Position numbers and translations under genes: made by a program. Shown in pieces: positions 8,697 through 18,670 of a stretch of DNA of 64,000 nt. The notes under the pieces are model-generated. The model was given only the letters and a program-made list of their open reading frames with translations, was not told the DNA's origin and made no database searches. Source of the stretch: an uncultured bacterium (lineage in GTDB: Bacteria > Bacteroidota > Bacteroidia > Chitinophagales > Chitinophagaceae). Within the stretch, counting starts at the first letter, position 1, and the number at the start of each line of letters is the position of its first letter. The DNA lies in the NCBI GenBank assembly GCA_903826405.1, contig CAIKEH010000005.1, positions 101,670 to 165,669 on the forward strand, given 5' to 3'.

Positions 8697-10895
8697 ATGA
8701 TACTTACCTGGACCAGTTTGAAGCAATGTTTTTTAGCTGCAGTGCTGTGTATAGCTCTGCAATCCCTGACCGCGCAGGAGAAAGGGCTTCCTATATGGAA
8801 AGATGATGGTGAACAACTTCGGTCAGATTGGCTGCTGAATCCACCGCCGGCAACTGCTGCAGCTTACCGGACCACGGATGGAGACATCGTATTGGACAAT
8901 GGCCTCCTATCCCGTCGTTTCCGTTTATCACCCAACCTGGCCTGTGTAGGATTCAGGAACAAGGTGACTGGCGAAGAACTTCTCCGCGCTGTAGGGCCGG
9001 AGGCCCGGATCACGGTGGATGGAAAGACCATGAATGTCGGCGGGTTGTATGGCCAAAAGGAAATGGCCTATCTCAAGGAAGAATGGATGGGAAGGCTTCA
9101 TGATGCGCCTGAAGACCTCCATTATAAAAGTTACAACATCAGGAAGATGGAACCGTTGTTGCCTTGGAAGACCCGAGCCTGGATGCCAGAACAATCTGCC
9201 GCAAACGGCATCATCCTCAGCTTTTTCCTTGAAACCTCGGATGCCGGGATCCAGGTAGAGGTTTGCTACGCCCTCTACGATCATGCGCCCCTCATCAGGA
9301 AATGGATCATCGTGAGCAATACCGGCACTCATGCTATCCGGGTAGATCAGGCTGTCAACGAAGTATTGCGCATGCATGAGGAGGAAAGCGCCGTCGTGGG
9401 TTCCGCTGAAAAGATGAAGAAGCCCCAGGGGATTTATGTTGAAAGCAATTTCGCCTTCAACAATGCCATGCAATATGAGCTCAGCGACCAGACCACACAC
9501 TGGAAAACGGACAGCGCTTACACTTCACAGGTCAATTACAATTATACCACTCCCTGCGTGCTTGAAGTTTATCCTGAACATGGACCGGGATTTACCCTTC
9601 AACCGGGTGGCAGGATGGAATCAGTAAGTACGCTCGAAATTCTTATGGACAGCTACGATCGTCAGCGTCGAGGAATGATCAAACAGAAAATGTATTCGAT
9701 CGTGGCTCCATGGACCCGCGCCAATCCGATATTCATGCACTTGGTGAGTCGTCACGATCTTGAGGTCAAGGAAGCGATTGATCAATGTGCGGAAACGGGA
9801 TATGAGGCGCTCATCTTGAGTTTCGGAAGCCATTGCGACATGGAGGACAGTTCCGCCCAGAATATGGCCAGATGGAAACTCCTCGCGGATTATGCACATA
9901 GCCGCCATGTACTCATCGGCGCCTATTCCCTACTCAGCTCAAGAAGGATCAGCGATGCCGATGATGTCGTGGATCCCAAGACAGGTAGGCCCGGTGGGGC
10001 ATTCTTCGGGAATGCACCTTGCCTGGGCAGTAAATGGGGATTGGAATGGCAGTTCAAGATCCGATACTTCCTGGAGCAGACCGGTTTCGATATGTTCGAG
10101 AACGACGGTCCCTATCCGGGGGATGTATGTGCATCCACGAATCATCCCGGTCACAAGGGTCTGGAAGATTCACAATGGACTCAAATGATCATGATGAAAT
10201 CCCTTTACCATTGGTGTGCAGAAAAAGGAATATATGTGAATGCACCCGACTGGTATTTTCTTGATGGGACCAACAAGATCGCGTTGGGTTACCGTGAAGT
10301 GAATTTCTCTCTGCCTCGTGACCAGCAGGCGATATTGAACCGTCAGAACATCTACGATGGAACTTGGGATAAGTCACCGTCGATGGGATGGGGTTTTGTG
10401 CCGCTCACGAAATATCAGGGCGGTGATAGTTCGGCAGTCCTGGAACCACTCAAAGACCACCTGAATGACTATGAACGACTGATGGTGCAGTATTACGGTG
10501 CCGGAGTTCAAGCCTGTTATCGTGGGCCAAGACTTTACGATGGCCCTGAGACAAAAGCATTGGTATCGAAGACCATCGGGTGGTACAAGAAATACAGAAA
10601 TATATTCAACGCCCCGGTGATTCACCTGAGAAGGCCCGATGGAAGGGATTGGGATGGCATCATGCATGCCGATCCGCAAGGCAGGGATAAGGGCATGATC
10701 ATGCTTTACAATCCTCTTGACAAAAGCATCACCAGAACAATCAAGATACCTGTGCATTACCTGGGGCTCTACAACAAAGTCATCATCTCGGAAAAAGATG
10801 GCAAGCCTGTTTCATATCAGGTCGACCGGGATCATATCGTGCACCTCAAAGCAACCATACCTGCGAACAGTCATAATTGGTTCACGGTAAGATGA
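8697..10895 (+). CDS. Secreted glycoside hydrolase, alpha-galactosidase-like (GH-D clan-like), uncertain family
   Basis: A 732-residue exported protein with signal peptide (1-26, ending SLTAQ). Residues about 30-330 form a beta-sandwich-like domain as seen N-terminal to GH36-type barrels (LDNGLLSRRFRL, LIRKWIIVSNTG). A TIM-barrel-like part follows, with GYEALILSFGSH near 365, FDMFENDGPYPGD near 465, and GIYVNAPDWYFLDGTNK near 510; acidic residues in FENDGP and WYFLDG are candidate catalytic groups. A small beta domain closes the protein (YNPLDKSITRTIKIPV). The layout fits alpha-galactosidase/alpha-N-acetylgalactosaminidase relatives, but the canonical GH36 KWD/SCxGGGR motifs are not clear, so substrate and even family are inference. 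No SusC/SusD pair lies beside it. Confidence 0.7.
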   Translation: MILTWTSLKQCFLAAVLCIALQSLTAQEKGLPIWKDDGEQLRSDWLLNPPPATAAAYRTTDGDIVLDNGLLSRRFRLSPNLACVGFRNKVTGEELLRAVGPEARITVDGKTMNVGGLYGQKEMAYLKEEWMGRLHDAPEDLHYKSYNIRKMEPLLPWKTRAWMPEQSAANGIILSFFLETSDAGIQVEVCYALYDHAPLIRKWIIVSNTGTHAIRVDQAVNEVLRMHEEESAVVGSAEKMKKPQGIYVESNFAFNNAMQYELSDQTTHWKTDSAYTSQVNYNYTTPCVLEVYPEHGPGFTLQPGGRMESVSTLEILMDSYDRQRRGMIKQKMYSIVAPWTRANPIFMHLVSRHDLEVKEAIDQCAETGYEALILSFGSHCDMEDSSAQNMARWKLLADYAHSRHVLIGAYSLLSSRRISDADDVVDPKTGRPGGAFFGNAPCLGSKWGLEWQFKIRYFLEQTGFDMFENDGPYPGDVCASTNHPGHKGLEDSQWTQMIMMKSLYHWCAEKGIYVNAPDWYFLDGTNKIALGYREVNFSLPRDQQAILNRQNIYDGTWDKSPSMGWGFVPLTKYQGGDSSAVLEPLKDHLNDYERLMVQYYGAGVQACYRGPRLYDGPETKALVSKTIGWYKKYRNIFNAPVIHLRRPDGRDWDGIMHADPQGRDKGMIMLYNPLDKSITRTIKIPVHYLGLYNKVIISEKDGKPVSYQVDRDHIVHLKATIPANSHNWFTVR

Positions 10896-10986
10896 ATCCT
10901 CAACGGACCATCCCGCGAAGCCATTCCGGGCATTGCGCTATCGTCCATTTTCAAAATTTCGCCTCAACAGGCATGACGGATGAGTG

Positions 10987-11010
10987 AAAAAAAAGCCCCT
11001 GAAGGGCTTT
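10987..11010 (-). terminator. Terminator of the sdh/frd operon
   Basis: Read on the minus strand: AAAGCCC, loop TTCAG, GGGCTTT, then a run of T. It lies 26 bases downstream of the sdhB stop. Confidence 0.85.
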
Positions 11011-11035
11011 GAAAGTATGACATAGGCCGGGAACC

Positions 11036-11800
11036 TCAGTCTCCGCTTCCTAATGCAGCAGAGAGGAACTCGCGATTGAGCCTTGCAATGTTAGTCACAG
11101 AGATCTCCTTGGGGCATTCCGCCTCACAAGCGTATGTATTGGTGCAGGATCCGAAACCTTCCTTATCCATCTGATCGATCATTTCGACCACGCGCTGCCT
11201 TTTCTCTGGCTGTCCCTGTGGAAGTAGCGTCAAATGAGAAACCTTGGCGGACAAAAAGAGCATGGCGGATGAATTTTTGCACGCTGCCACACAAGCACCG
11301 CATCCGATGCAGGCAGCCGCTGCAAATGCCGAATCCGCATGATCCTTTTCAATGGGGATCGCATTGCCATCTACTGCATTGCCTGTATTCACGGAAATAT
11401 AACCTCCGGCCTGGATGATACGGTCAAATGCGCTGCGGTCAACCATCAGGTCCCTGACCACCGGAAAGGCATTGGCACGCCAAGGCTCAACGGTGATCGT
11501 ATCTCCATTTTTGTATTCCCTCATGTGCAGCTGACATACCGTAGTTCCCTTCCAGGGGCCATGGGGGCGACCATTGATCACCATGGAACACATCCCGCAA
11601 ATCCCCTCCCGACAATCGTGATCGAAAGCAATGGGATCCCTTCCCTCAGCTATGAGCCGTTCATTTAGCACATCGAACATTTCCAGGAAGGACATCTCCG
11701 TGGAGATACCGGGGACGGGATACGTTTCAAAACCACCGCTCGCCTTGCTGTTGCGCTGGCGCCAGACTTTCAGAGTAAGGTTCATGGTACTGTGTTGCAT
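11036..11800 (-). CDS. sdhB: Succinate dehydrogenase/fumarate reductase iron-sulfur subunit
   Basis: Electron-transfer subunit linking the flavoprotein to the membrane cytochrome b. In 254 residues it carries the 2Fe-2S ligands Cys63, Cys68, Cys71 and Cys89 ([10 protein letters not shown] ... TTVC), the 4Fe-4S motif [11 protein letters not shown] (Cys164, 167, 170, with 174) and the last cluster motif [11 protein letters not shown] (Cys219, 225, 229). The spacing is that of the Bacteroidota/epsilon-type FrdB/SdhB. It is the third gene of sdhC-sdhA-sdhB on the minus strand, 40 bases after sdhA, and ends in a terminator. Whether the complex works as dehydrogenase or fumarate reductase cannot be told from sequence. 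The true start could be the second ATG, five codons in. Confidence 0.95.
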   Translation of the reverse strand: MQHSTMNLTLKVWRQRNSKASGGFETYPVPGISTEMSFLEMFDVLNERLIAEGRDPIAFDHDCREGICGMCSMVINGRPHGPWKGTTVCQLHMREYKNGDTITVEPWRANAFPVVRDLMVDRSAFDRIIQAGGYISVNTGNAVDGNAIPIEKDHADSAFAAAACIGCGACVAACKNSSAMLFLSAKVSHLTLLPQGQPEKRQRVVEMIDQMDKEGFGSCTNTYACEAECPKEISVTNIARLNREFLSAALGSGD

Positions 11801-11840
11801 ATGGAGGCGGGTATTATGATTATTCTAGTTGGCTTTAAAT

Positions 11841-13814
11841 CTATTTATAACTTCGCTGGCTTGGCTTCATCACGTCATATATGAGTGGCTCCTTATGGAG
11901 TGTCCATGACGAATCCCCTTTGTATTCCCATGCTGCGACATGCATGAAATGGGCATCGTCCCGGAGGGCCTCGCCATCAGGAGTCTGGTATTCCTCGCGG
12001 AAGTGACCGCCACAACTTTCATTGCGTTCCAGCGCATCCAGACACATGAGTTCTCCCAGTTCTATGAAGTCGGCGACTCTCCCTGCCTTGTCAAGCTCAG
12101 GATTCATCTCGTTGATATTGCCGGGAATACGAACATCGCTCCAGAATTCTTTCTTGAGTGCCCTGATCTCTTCAATGGCCTGTTTCAAGCCTTGCTCATT
12201 TCTGGCCATTCCACACTTGTCCCAAATGATTTTTCCAAGGCGTTTGTGGAAACTTTCGACGGTCTGACTACCCTGGATATTCATGAATGTGCGGATCCTA
12301 TCGTCTGCATGCTTTTCCGCTTCCACAAAAGCCGGATGATCTGTGGATATGGCATTGGTGCGGATCTCATCAGCCAGATAATTACCTATCGTATACGGCA
12401 CAACGAAGTATCCATCGGCCAGTCCCTGCATGAGCGCGGAAGCACCCAGCCGGTTGGCACCATGATCGCTGAAATTGGCTTCACCGAGCGCATAGAGGCC
12501 GGGTATATTGGTCATCAATTCATAATCGACCCAAAGTCCACCCATCGTATAGTGTACGGCGGGATAGATGCGCATGGGCACCTCATAAGGATTCTCGCCG
12601 GTGATCTTTTCATACATGTCGAACAGGTTTCCGTACTTCTCCTTTACGACCTCCCGACCCAGACGGTTGATGGTGGCGGCATCAACATGCCCCAAATTAT
12701 GCTTATTGACCTCTGCCTTACCATACCGCTCTATCGCATACGCATAGTCGAGATACACGGCCTGACGGGATGTTCCGACACCATATCCCGCATCACATCT
12801 TTCCTTGGCAGCCCTGGATGCCACATCCCGAGGGACCAGGTTACCGAAAGCAGGATAACGACGCTCCAGATAATAATCCCTTTCCTCTTCAGGAATGTCA
12901 TATGGCTTGCGGGTATCCCCCTGCTTTTTAGGGACCCAAATCCGTCCATCGTTCCGAAGCGACTCGGACATGAGTGTCAATTTGGACTGATGATCCCCAC
13001 TCACCGGTATACAGGTAGGATGGATCTGCGTGAAACAGGGATTTCCGAAGTACGCGCCCTTTTTATGTGCCTTCCATGCAGCGGTCACGTTGGAGCCCAT
13101 GGCATTGGTGGAAAGATAGAAGACATTACCATAACCCCCAGTGCAGAGCAATACCGCGTGGCCGAAATGCCTTTCGAGTTCTCCTGTCACCAGATTACGT
13201 GCAATGATACCCCGTGCCTTTCCGTCGATCATCACGATCTCGAGCATCTCATGCCGCGTATGCATTTCCACCGTTCCCAGTGCTACCTGACGTTCCAAAG
13301 CCTGATAAGCCCCGATCAGCAACTGCTGCCCGGTTTGTCCCGCAGCATAAAAAGTCCGTTGTACCTGAGTGCCCCCGAAGGATCGGTTGCTCAGCAGCCC
13401 ACCATATTCACGGGCAAAAGGAACACCTTGGGCTACACACTGATCGATTATGCTTGTACTCACTTCGGCAAGACGATGCACGTTTCCTTCCCGGGCTCGA
13501 TAGTCGCCCCCCTTGATCGTATCATAAAAAAGTCTGAAGACCGAGTCCCCATCATTCTGATAATTCTTTGCCGCATTGATGCCGCCCTGTGCAGCAATGG
13601 AGTGTGCACGGCGTGGGGAATCCTGAAAGCAGAAAGCCTTCACTTTGTAGCCCATTTCACCAAGGCTGGCAGCAGCAGAAGCTCCGGCGAGTCCAGTACC
13701 CACAATGATGATCTCCAATTTTCTCTTGTTCGCAGGATTGACCAGACGGACATGCCCTTTGTAATCATTCCACTTGTTTTCAAGAGGACCAGATGGTATT
13801 TTGGCGTCAAGCAT
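11841..13814 (-). CDS. sdhA: Succinate dehydrogenase/fumarate reductase flavoprotein subunit
   Basis: The catalytic subunit interconverts succinate and fumarate with covalent FAD. Of 657 residues, the dinucleotide-binding motif is [20 protein letters not shown] at about 36-55 and the flavinylation site is His71 in [11 protein letters not shown]. The Arg/His-rich active site region (HPTC near 270 and the later [13 protein letters not shown]) is present. The length is that of the Bacteroidota class, longer than the E. coli SdhA of 588 residues. It sits between sdhC and sdhB with 30- and 40-base gaps, consistent with one transcript from the promoter at 14589-14596. A long antisense frame overlies it but is a codon-bias shadow. 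Confidence 0.96.
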   Translation of the reverse strand: MLDAKIPSGPLENKWNDYKGHVRLVNPANKRKLEIIIVGTGLAGASAAASLGEMGYKVKAFCFQDSPRRAHSIAAQGGINAAKNYQNDGDSVFRLFYDTIKGGDYRAREGNVHRLAEVSTSIIDQCVAQGVPFAREYGGLLSNRSFGGTQVQRTFYAAGQTGQQLLIGAYQALERQVALGTVEMHTRHEMLEIVMIDGKARGIIARNLVTGELERHFGHAVLLCTGGYGNVFYLSTNAMGSNVTAAWKAHKKGAYFGNPCFTQIHPTCIPVSGDHQSKLTLMSESLRNDGRIWVPKKQGDTRKPYDIPEEERDYYLERRYPAFGNLVPRDVASRAAKERCDAGYGVGTSRQAVYLDYAYAIERYGKAEVNKHNLGHVDAATINRLGREVVKEKYGNLFDMYEKITGENPYEVPMRIYPAVHYTMGGLWVDYELMTNIPGLYALGEANFSDHGANRLGASALMQGLADGYFVVPYTIGNYLADEIRTNAISTDHPAFVEAEKHADDRIRTFMNIQGSQTVESFHKRLGKIIWDKCGMARNEQGLKQAIEEIRALKKEFWSDVRIPGNINEMNPELDKAGRVADFIELGELMCLDALERNESCGGHFREEYQTPDGEALRDDAHFMHVAAWEYKGDSSWTLHKEPLIYDVMKPSQRSYK

Positions 13815-13844
13815 AAGATCGGTTATAATGTTTAGGTTTCTTGA

Positions 13845-14555
13845 TCAGAACAAAAGGGTCAGGCCACCCGAGGGTATCTCCCAACCAAAATACAGGAACA
13901 CGGGCATCAGTGCAAAAATCAGTGGCACGATCACGGAAAACCCGACTCCAACCGAACGGATCAGTCCCTTATAAGCACTGTGGCTCCAACCCAAAGTCTG
14001 AAAAGCGCTCTGGAAACCATGCAGTAAGTGCCAGGAAAGGGAAAAACAGCCCAGTACGTATAGCACGACGACCCAAGGTTGACTGAAAACTTCTTTCATC
14101 TGGCTATAAAGATCATGATACGGTTGATTCCCATAAGTGATCTCGGATAACCCTCCGAAACGGGATGGCACCCAGAATTGTTTGAGGTGAATGATAAGGA
14201 AGAGCAGGATCAGGGTTCCCAATAGAGCCATGGAGCGGGAATACCAGGTACTGGTCGCGCCACCAGCCTTTACGGCGTATTTGGACTTGCGGGCTGCACG
14301 ATTCTTCAATTCCAAGCGATAGCCTTGCAGAATATGCAGCAGCAACCCGGCGAACAATCCGACCTCCATGATCCTGACAAGAATGTTGGTACCCATGAAA
14401 TGAGCCGCCCTATTGAAATTCTCTGCCCCATTGCTGAACAGTACATTCGCATTGACATAGCAATGGACAAGCAGAAAAACGATCAGGAAAAGCCCCGTCA
14501 AGGCCATCACCAGTTTTTTGCCTATGGAGGAATGAAGGACTTTTTGCCAATTCAT
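13845..14555 (-). CDS. sdhC: Succinate dehydrogenase/fumarate reductase cytochrome b subunit
   Basis: The single membrane anchor of the complex: it binds haem b and quinone and accepts electrons from SdhB. The 236-residue protein has about five hydrophobic helices (near 15-32, 60-78, 107-125, 155-175 and 205-225), with histidines in or by the helices (HCYVNAN near 31, HILQGY near 73, IHLKQFW near 121, WHLLHGFQ near 175) that are candidate haem ligands. This one-subunit anchor with two haems is the type B arrangement used by Bacteroidota. It is the first gene of the operon; the leader from the -7 element is about 33 bases. Confidence 0.93.
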   Translation of the reverse strand: MNWQKVLHSSIGKKLVMALTGLFLIVFLLVHCYVNANVLFSNGAENFNRAAHFMGTNILVRIMEVGLFAGLLLHILQGYRLELKNRAARKSKYAVKAGGATSTWYSRSMALLGTLILLFLIIHLKQFWVPSRFGGLSEITYGNQPYHDLYSQMKEVFSQPWVVVLYVLGCFSLSWHLLHGFQSAFQTLGWSHSAYKGLIRSVGVGFSVIVPLIFALMPVFLYFGWEIPSGGLTLLF

Positions 14556-14588
14556 GAGGGATCCAATTAAGGGTTTTCAAAATTCACA

Positions 14589-14596
14589 CAAAATTA
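14589..14596 (-). promoter_or_regulatory. -7 element of the sdhCAB promoter
   Basis: TAATTTTG on the minus strand is a perfect TAnnTTTG. A TTTT in place of TTTG lies 18 bases further upstream. It is 34 bases before the sdhC start. Confidence 0.6.
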
Positions 14597-14685
14597 CTCA
14601 GGCAAACTTCATAAAAAACTATTTTTTATGCCCTAAGCTGAATCCATGCCCAAGTTGAACATAAACCAGGAAAATCAACTGCCGA

Positions 14686-15252
14686 TCAATTGTTTAACCT
14701 ACGGAGCATCTGGTTGTCGAGAGCGGCAAACAAGTGCTGTGGCTGGAGGGTCCTCCAGGTCGGGAATTCTGCCCATTCCAGGTATCTGTTCAGACGGGCT
14801 TGCCGAAAATCATGCTGCGACTGTATAGGCAGGTTGAGCAATACTACCCAGCCTCCCTGCTCCTGGATATCTTCCTGCCATTCCTCGTAATAACTGCTGT
14901 CACTGCTGTGGAAGTTGAGGACATTCTCCGTAATGACTATATACTTGCTGATCCCTTCCCTGATCATCAGATCAATGACATCACGTTTGAGGGTCATGAT
15001 ATCGTTCTCAATGGCATCATTCCATTCCCCGATAAGTTCAAAGATCGAATACCCGGACTCATAATCAACGAAAAGGACCTTGATGTACAAAGTCTTTGAC
15101 CCGAAATCATCCCACTGAGGGTGTATATAATAGTTGTAAACGGTCTGACTGAACTCAAATTCGCTGTGCTCCACTCCAAAAAAGGGAGAACGATCGTCTT
15201 CTTCGGCCGTATAGAGGTGCCTCCAGTTGTAAAAAGGTTCGATCTCGTGCAT
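14686..15252 (-). CDS. Conserved hypothetical cytosolic protein
   Basis: I do not recognise a characterised family. The 188-residue protein has no signal peptide or membrane segment. It is acidic and rich in aromatic residues (MHEIEPFYNWRHLY, VYNYYIHPQWDDFG, YIKVLFVDYESGY), with an alternating strand and helix pattern (DVIDLMIREGISKYIVITEN, then GGWVVLLNLP) suggesting a small alpha/beta fold. Use of codons matches the neighbours and the start ATG follows a promoter-like element at 15304-15311, so it is very likely a real gene. It is not closely coupled to murQ (57-base gap) nor to the sdh operon. Function is unknown. Confidence 0.75.
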   Translation of the reverse strand: MHEIEPFYNWRHLYTAEEDDRSPFFGVEHSEFEFSQTVYNYYIHPQWDDFGSKTLYIKVLFVDYESGYSIFELIGEWNDAIENDIMTLKRDVIDLMIREGISKYIVITENVLNFHSSDSSYYEEWQEDIQEQGGWVVLLNLPIQSQHDFRQARLNRYLEWAEFPTWRTLQPQHLFAALDNQMLRRLNN

Positions 15253-15303
15253 GCGTTGGGTAGCGGTTTCAGGTCTGGCTTAGAGTTAAATTTTAGGAAA
15301 AGT

Positions 15304-15311
15304 CAAAATTA
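15304..15311 (-). promoter_or_regulatory. -7 element before the 188-residue hypothetical gene
   Basis: TAATTTTG on the minus strand is a perfect match to TAnnTTTG, 52 bases before the start at 15252. It overlaps the murQ stop codon, so the promoter's -33 part would lie inside murQ. Confidence 0.5.
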
Positions 15312-16154
15312 AGACAAACCGGCGGATCCGATTTTCCCTGCCTCCACAGCCAATTTCACCGATCCATGTCGGAGCAGCAGTTCCTTGGCCACTTCATAAT
15401 ACTCCAGCCCCAATGCAGACATGACCATTTTCGCTCCCCTGTCCACCAGTTTATCATTGGTCAGTTGCATGTGGACCATCTTATTATCCTGTACCCTTCC
15501 CAATTGGATCATGACGGCGGTGGAGATCATGTTCAGGACGAGCTTCTGGGCAGTTCCACTCTTCATGCGTGTGCTGCCTGTAACAAACTCGGGACCTACA
15601 ACCACTTCGATCGGAAAATCCGATGCTTTCGAAACAGGTGCATGTGGATTACAGGTGATCGACCCAGTGATGATACCATTTTCCCGACAGGCCTCCAAAG
15701 CACTGATGACGTATGGTGTTGTTCCACTGGCGGCAATCCCGATCACCACATCATGACTGCTTATTCCATGATTCTTCAGATCTTTCCAACCATCTTCCGT
15801 ACTATCCTCGGCGAATTCGACGGCTTTGAACATGGCATCCTCACCACCGGCAATGATACCGACCACTAGCCCATGGGGAACACCGAATGTGGGTGGGCAT
15901 TCACTGGCATCCACCACGCCGAGGCGACCGCTTGTTCCTGCACCGATATAAAAAAGCCGGCCACCCGCAAGCAAGCGGTCCGTCACAACGGAAACCAAAG
16001 CACCGATCTGAGGAAGTACGCGTTGGACTGCTTTGGGCACTTCATGGTCCTCCTGATTGATGTGAAAGAGTATGTCTTGCACCGACATTTTCTCCAAATG
16101 GCGATAAGGCGAATCTTTCTCGGTCAGTTTATGGATCTCATCCATGGATTTCAT
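15309..16154 (-). CDS. murQ: N-acetylmuramic acid 6-phosphate etherase
   Basis: The enzyme cleaves the lactyl ether of MurNAc-6-phosphate to give GlcNAc-6-phosphate and D-lactate, in peptidoglycan recycling. The SIS-domain signature GAGTSGRLGVVDASECPPTFG is complete, with the family's ECPPTF run, and VVGIIAGGEDAMFKAVE and TGSTRMKSGTAQKLVLNM follow in order. I start at the ATG at 16154 (MKSMDEIHKLTEKDS), which gives the usual MurQ N-terminus; the frame is open further upstream, but those residues overlap the kinase gene and look non-native. The start is 13 bases after the kinase stop, so the two genes form one operon. Confidence 0.93.
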   Translation of the reverse strand: MKSMDEIHKLTEKDSPYRHLEKMSVQDILFHINQEDHEVPKAVQRVLPQIGALVSVVTDRLLAGGRLFYIGAGTSGRLGVVDASECPPTFGVPHGLVVGIIAGGEDAMFKAVEFAEDSTEDGWKDLKNHGISSHDVVIGIAASGTTPYVISALEACRENGIITGSITCNPHAPVSKASDFPIEVVVGPEFVTGSTRMKSGTAQKLVLNMISTAVMIQLGRVQDNKMVHMQLTNDKLVDRGAKMVMSALGLEYYEVAKELLLRHGSVKLAVEAGKIGSAGLS

Positions 16155-16167
16155 TTTTCCGGGGTCA

Positions 16168-17010
16168 TCAACGATGGTATTCAAGCAAACCCTCCATGGG
16201 ATTGCGCAGGATCTTCCCCAGGGTGAATTCGTAAGTGGACGCAAGTTCTTCTATCACATCCTTGAATCCCCAGGCAACACCACCCACGAAGTGAATGGGC
16301 ATTGTCCAACTTTCCCGGTACTTGCAGAGATGATTAAAGAAGAAATCATTCAGGCCATCCTCTATGATGTTCTCAATCATAAAATGTCCGCGGTTATCAG
16401 CAAGGAATCTGGCGAAACCGGCAAGATACCTGTTGGCCAACGGTTGCTTATAGACATTGTCCAAGATCTCAGAAGGCGTGGTCACGTATCGGGCATCGAA
16501 ACGGGAACGGATGTCCTCGTCGAAGGTATGATATAGGTAATATTGCAAAACCCGTTTACCCAAGTAGGAGCCACTTCCTTCATCACCCAGAACATAGCCC
16601 AGACCTGGACTGTTGCTCACGATCTTTTTCCCATTGTAATAGCAGGAATTGGACCCAGTGCCCAAAATACATGCAATCCCTTTTTCCCTTCCACAAAGAG
16701 CACGAGCTGCACCGGTCAGGTCATGATCCACTTCGATCCTTGTCTGGGGGAACACTTGAGATAGCGCTTTTTTGACCGATCGCTTGTTCAGTGGATTCAG
16801 GCAACCTGTCCCATAATAATGGATCTCTGCTGGTATCTTTCGGCCTAGGTAAGGTTTGAGCTCTGTGGAAAGGATATGGGCAATGGCTGCCGTATTCAAA
16901 AAGTAAGGACTGATTCCCTGTGTGAAGATGGTGATGGTTTTCCTGCCGCTGACCAGGCACCATTCACTTTTCGTGGAGCCGCAGTCCGATATCAATTTCC
17001 ATGCAGGCAT
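16168..17010 (-). CDS. BadF/BadG-type sugar kinase, probable N-acetylglucosamine (or muramic acid) kinase
   Basis: An ASKHA-fold ATPase that would phosphorylate an amino sugar. Starting at the ATG at 17010 (MPAWKLISDCGSTKSEW) it has 280 residues, with the phosphate-1 motif DCGSTKSEW, LGTGSNSCYYNG (phosphate-2) and GYVLGDEGSGSYLGKR, as in eukaryotic-type NAGK and BadF proteins. An upstream in-frame start at 17067 adds 19 residues that do not fit the family. It is cotranscribed with murQ, which points to recycling of cell-wall GlcNAc or MurNAc: the kinase would supply MurNAc-6-P to MurQ or phosphorylate free GlcNAc. The exact substrate is inference. ctpA is divergent from it. Confidence 0.85.
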   Translation of the reverse strand: MPAWKLISDCGSTKSEWCLVSGRKTITIFTQGISPYFLNTAAIAHILSTELKPYLGRKIPAEIHYYGTGCLNPLNKRSVKKALSQVFPQTRIEVDHDLTGAARALCGREKGIACILGTGSNSCYYNGKKIVSNSPGLGYVLGDEGSGSYLGKRVLQYYLYHTFDEDIRSRFDARYVTTPSEILDNVYKQPLANRYLAGFARFLADNRGHFMIENIIEDGLNDFFFNHLCKYRESWTMPIHFVGGVAWGFKDVIEELASTYEFTLGKILRNPMEGLLEYHR

Positions 17011-17072
17011 GTAATATTCAGGTTTATTCAAGACCTTTGTGTGCAAATCCCTAAGCAAGTTAAGCAATCAAG

Positions 17073-18668
17073 ATGGAGAATAAAAGACCGCTGATCTGGC
17101 TTCCATTGGCATTCGCCTTCATCATGATCGCAGGCATGTTCCTGGGCTATCAGCTCAGGGGCAATATGCCTTGGTCGGCAAATGCGCTTCAACTATCCAG
17201 GAAAGGGACACTGGATCAGGTGATCGAACTCATCCGGAATCGGTATGTGGACAATGTCGATACGGATTCGCTGAATGATGCGGCCATAGATGCCATGCTG
17301 CAAAGGTTGGATCCTCATTCTGTATATATTCCGGCCCGGCAACTCCAGGGGGTCAATGAGGATCTTGCCGGACGATTTGAAGGCATTGGTGTAGAATTCA
17401 ACATTTTCGATGACACGGTCCACATCATCAATGTATTGAAAGATGGGCCCAGTGACAAAGCAGGGATACATGCGGGTGATAGGATCATCGCCGTGGGTGA
17501 TTCGGCCGTTGCAGGCAATGGAATCACTTCAGACAAGATACGTTCCCTGTTGCGTGGACCAGGTGCATCCAAAGTCGAAGTGACCATGTTACGCGGAAAT
17601 GAGAAAAAACCATTCACCATCTCACGTGGTTTCATACCTCTCCGGGCACTTGATGCCGCTTATATGCCCGAACCCGGCACCGGTTACATCCGGGTGAACA
17701 AATTCGCAGAGACAACTTATCGGGAATTCATGGAAGCCTTGGATACCCTTGAGCAAAGGGGCATGAAGAACCTGATCCTTGACCTCAGGGACAATGGTGG
17801 TGGGATACTTGAGGAGGCCATACAGATGGCTGATGAATTCCTTTCCGGTGACAAACTCATCGTGTATACGGAAGGCAAACACAATCCAAGAAAGGAATAT
17901 CGATGTCAACGAAATGGCATCTTCGAGGACGGCAAACTCATTGTGCTCATCAATGAAGGATCCGCATCAGCCAGTGAAGTACTGACCGGTGCGCTTCAGG
18001 ATTGGGGAAGGGCCACCATCATAGGAAGGCGGAGTTTCGGAAAGGGGCTTGTCCAGGAGCAATACAACTTGCAGGATGGCGGTGGCCTCAGGCTGACCGT
18101 CGCTCGCTACTTCACCCCTCTTGGACGCAGCATACAGAAGCCCTACGACAAGGGAGTGGAAGTTTATCAGGAAGAGATCCTGCAACGTTACCATAATGGC
18201 CGACTGGTCAATGCGGATAGCAACAAGTTGGAGACTGGAGAAAAATTCACCACTGCAGGTGGGAAGATCTTATTTGGCGGGGGCGGCATCACCCCTGACC
18301 TGTTCGTTGCCTTGGACACCACCAACTTCGACAGTTCAATGGTTTTACTCTACCGGAAAAATACGATGGGCAATTTCGTATACCGTTATTACATTTCACA
18401 CCGCAGCGCTTTTGATGTCTTCAAAGATCCTGCTGCTTTCGACAAAGGCTTTGTAGTGAATGACGCGCTGCTTCGTGAGTTCGATGCCTTCGCCCAGCAG
18501 GATAGTGCGAACATCCATTTGAACAATGAGAAGAGCAAGCATTTACTATCCCTGCGCCTGAAAAGCCTTTTGGCTCGCCAGATCTGGAGGACTGAAGGCT
18601 ATTACGAGATGGTCAATGCACAGGATCCGGTACTGCTTAAGGCATTGGATTTTGCACGTGGGAAATGA
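17073..18668 (+). CDS. C-terminal processing peptidase, S41 family
   Basis: A periplasmic serine protease anchored by one N-terminal membrane segment (7-25). Residues about 100-180 form a PDZ domain (GIGVEFNIFDDTVHI, then GDRIIAVGDSAV). The peptidase domain follows with LILDLRDNGGGILEEAI (236-250), the catalytic Ser299 in EGSASASEVLTG, Lys324 in RSFGKGLVQ, and Gln328; the Ser-to-Lys distance of 25 is that of E. coli Prc and B. subtilis CtpB. The C-terminal 130 residues (after about 400) form a helical extension common in Bacteroidota CtpA. At 531 residues the length is normal. The start ATG at 17073 is divergent from the kinase gene. Confidence 0.93.
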   Translation: MENKRPLIWLPLAFAFIMIAGMFLGYQLRGNMPWSANALQLSRKGTLDQVIELIRNRYVDNVDTDSLNDAAIDAMLQRLDPHSVYIPARQLQGVNEDLAGRFEGIGVEFNIFDDTVHIINVLKDGPSDKAGIHAGDRIIAVGDSAVAGNGITSDKIRSLLRGPGASKVEVTMLRGNEKKPFTISRGFIPLRALDAAYMPEPGTGYIRVNKFAETTYREFMEALDTLEQRGMKNLILDLRDNGGGILEEAIQMADEFLSGDKLIVYTEGKHNPRKEYRCQRNGIFEDGKLIVLINEGSASASEVLTGALQDWGRATIIGRRSFGKGLVQEQYNLQDGGGLRLTVARYFTPLGRSIQKPYDKGVEVYQEEILQRYHNGRLVNADSNKLETGEKFTTAGGKILFGGGGITPDLFVALDTTNFDSSMVLLYRKNTMGNFVYRYYISHRSAFDVFKDPAAFDKGFVVNDALLREFDAFAQQDSANIHLNNEKSKHLLSLRLKSLLARQIWRTEGYYEMVNAQDPVLLKALDFARGK

Positions 18669-18670
18669 AA

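Noticed and set aside
11940..13835. Long 631-codon frame on the plus strand over sdhA
   Set aside because: It is antisense to the clearly functional sdhA and is produced by codon bias; no domain sense is visible.
16155..16244. Longer murQ start at 16244
   Set aside because: The extra 30 residues overlap the kinase coding sequence and do not look like a MurQ N-terminus.
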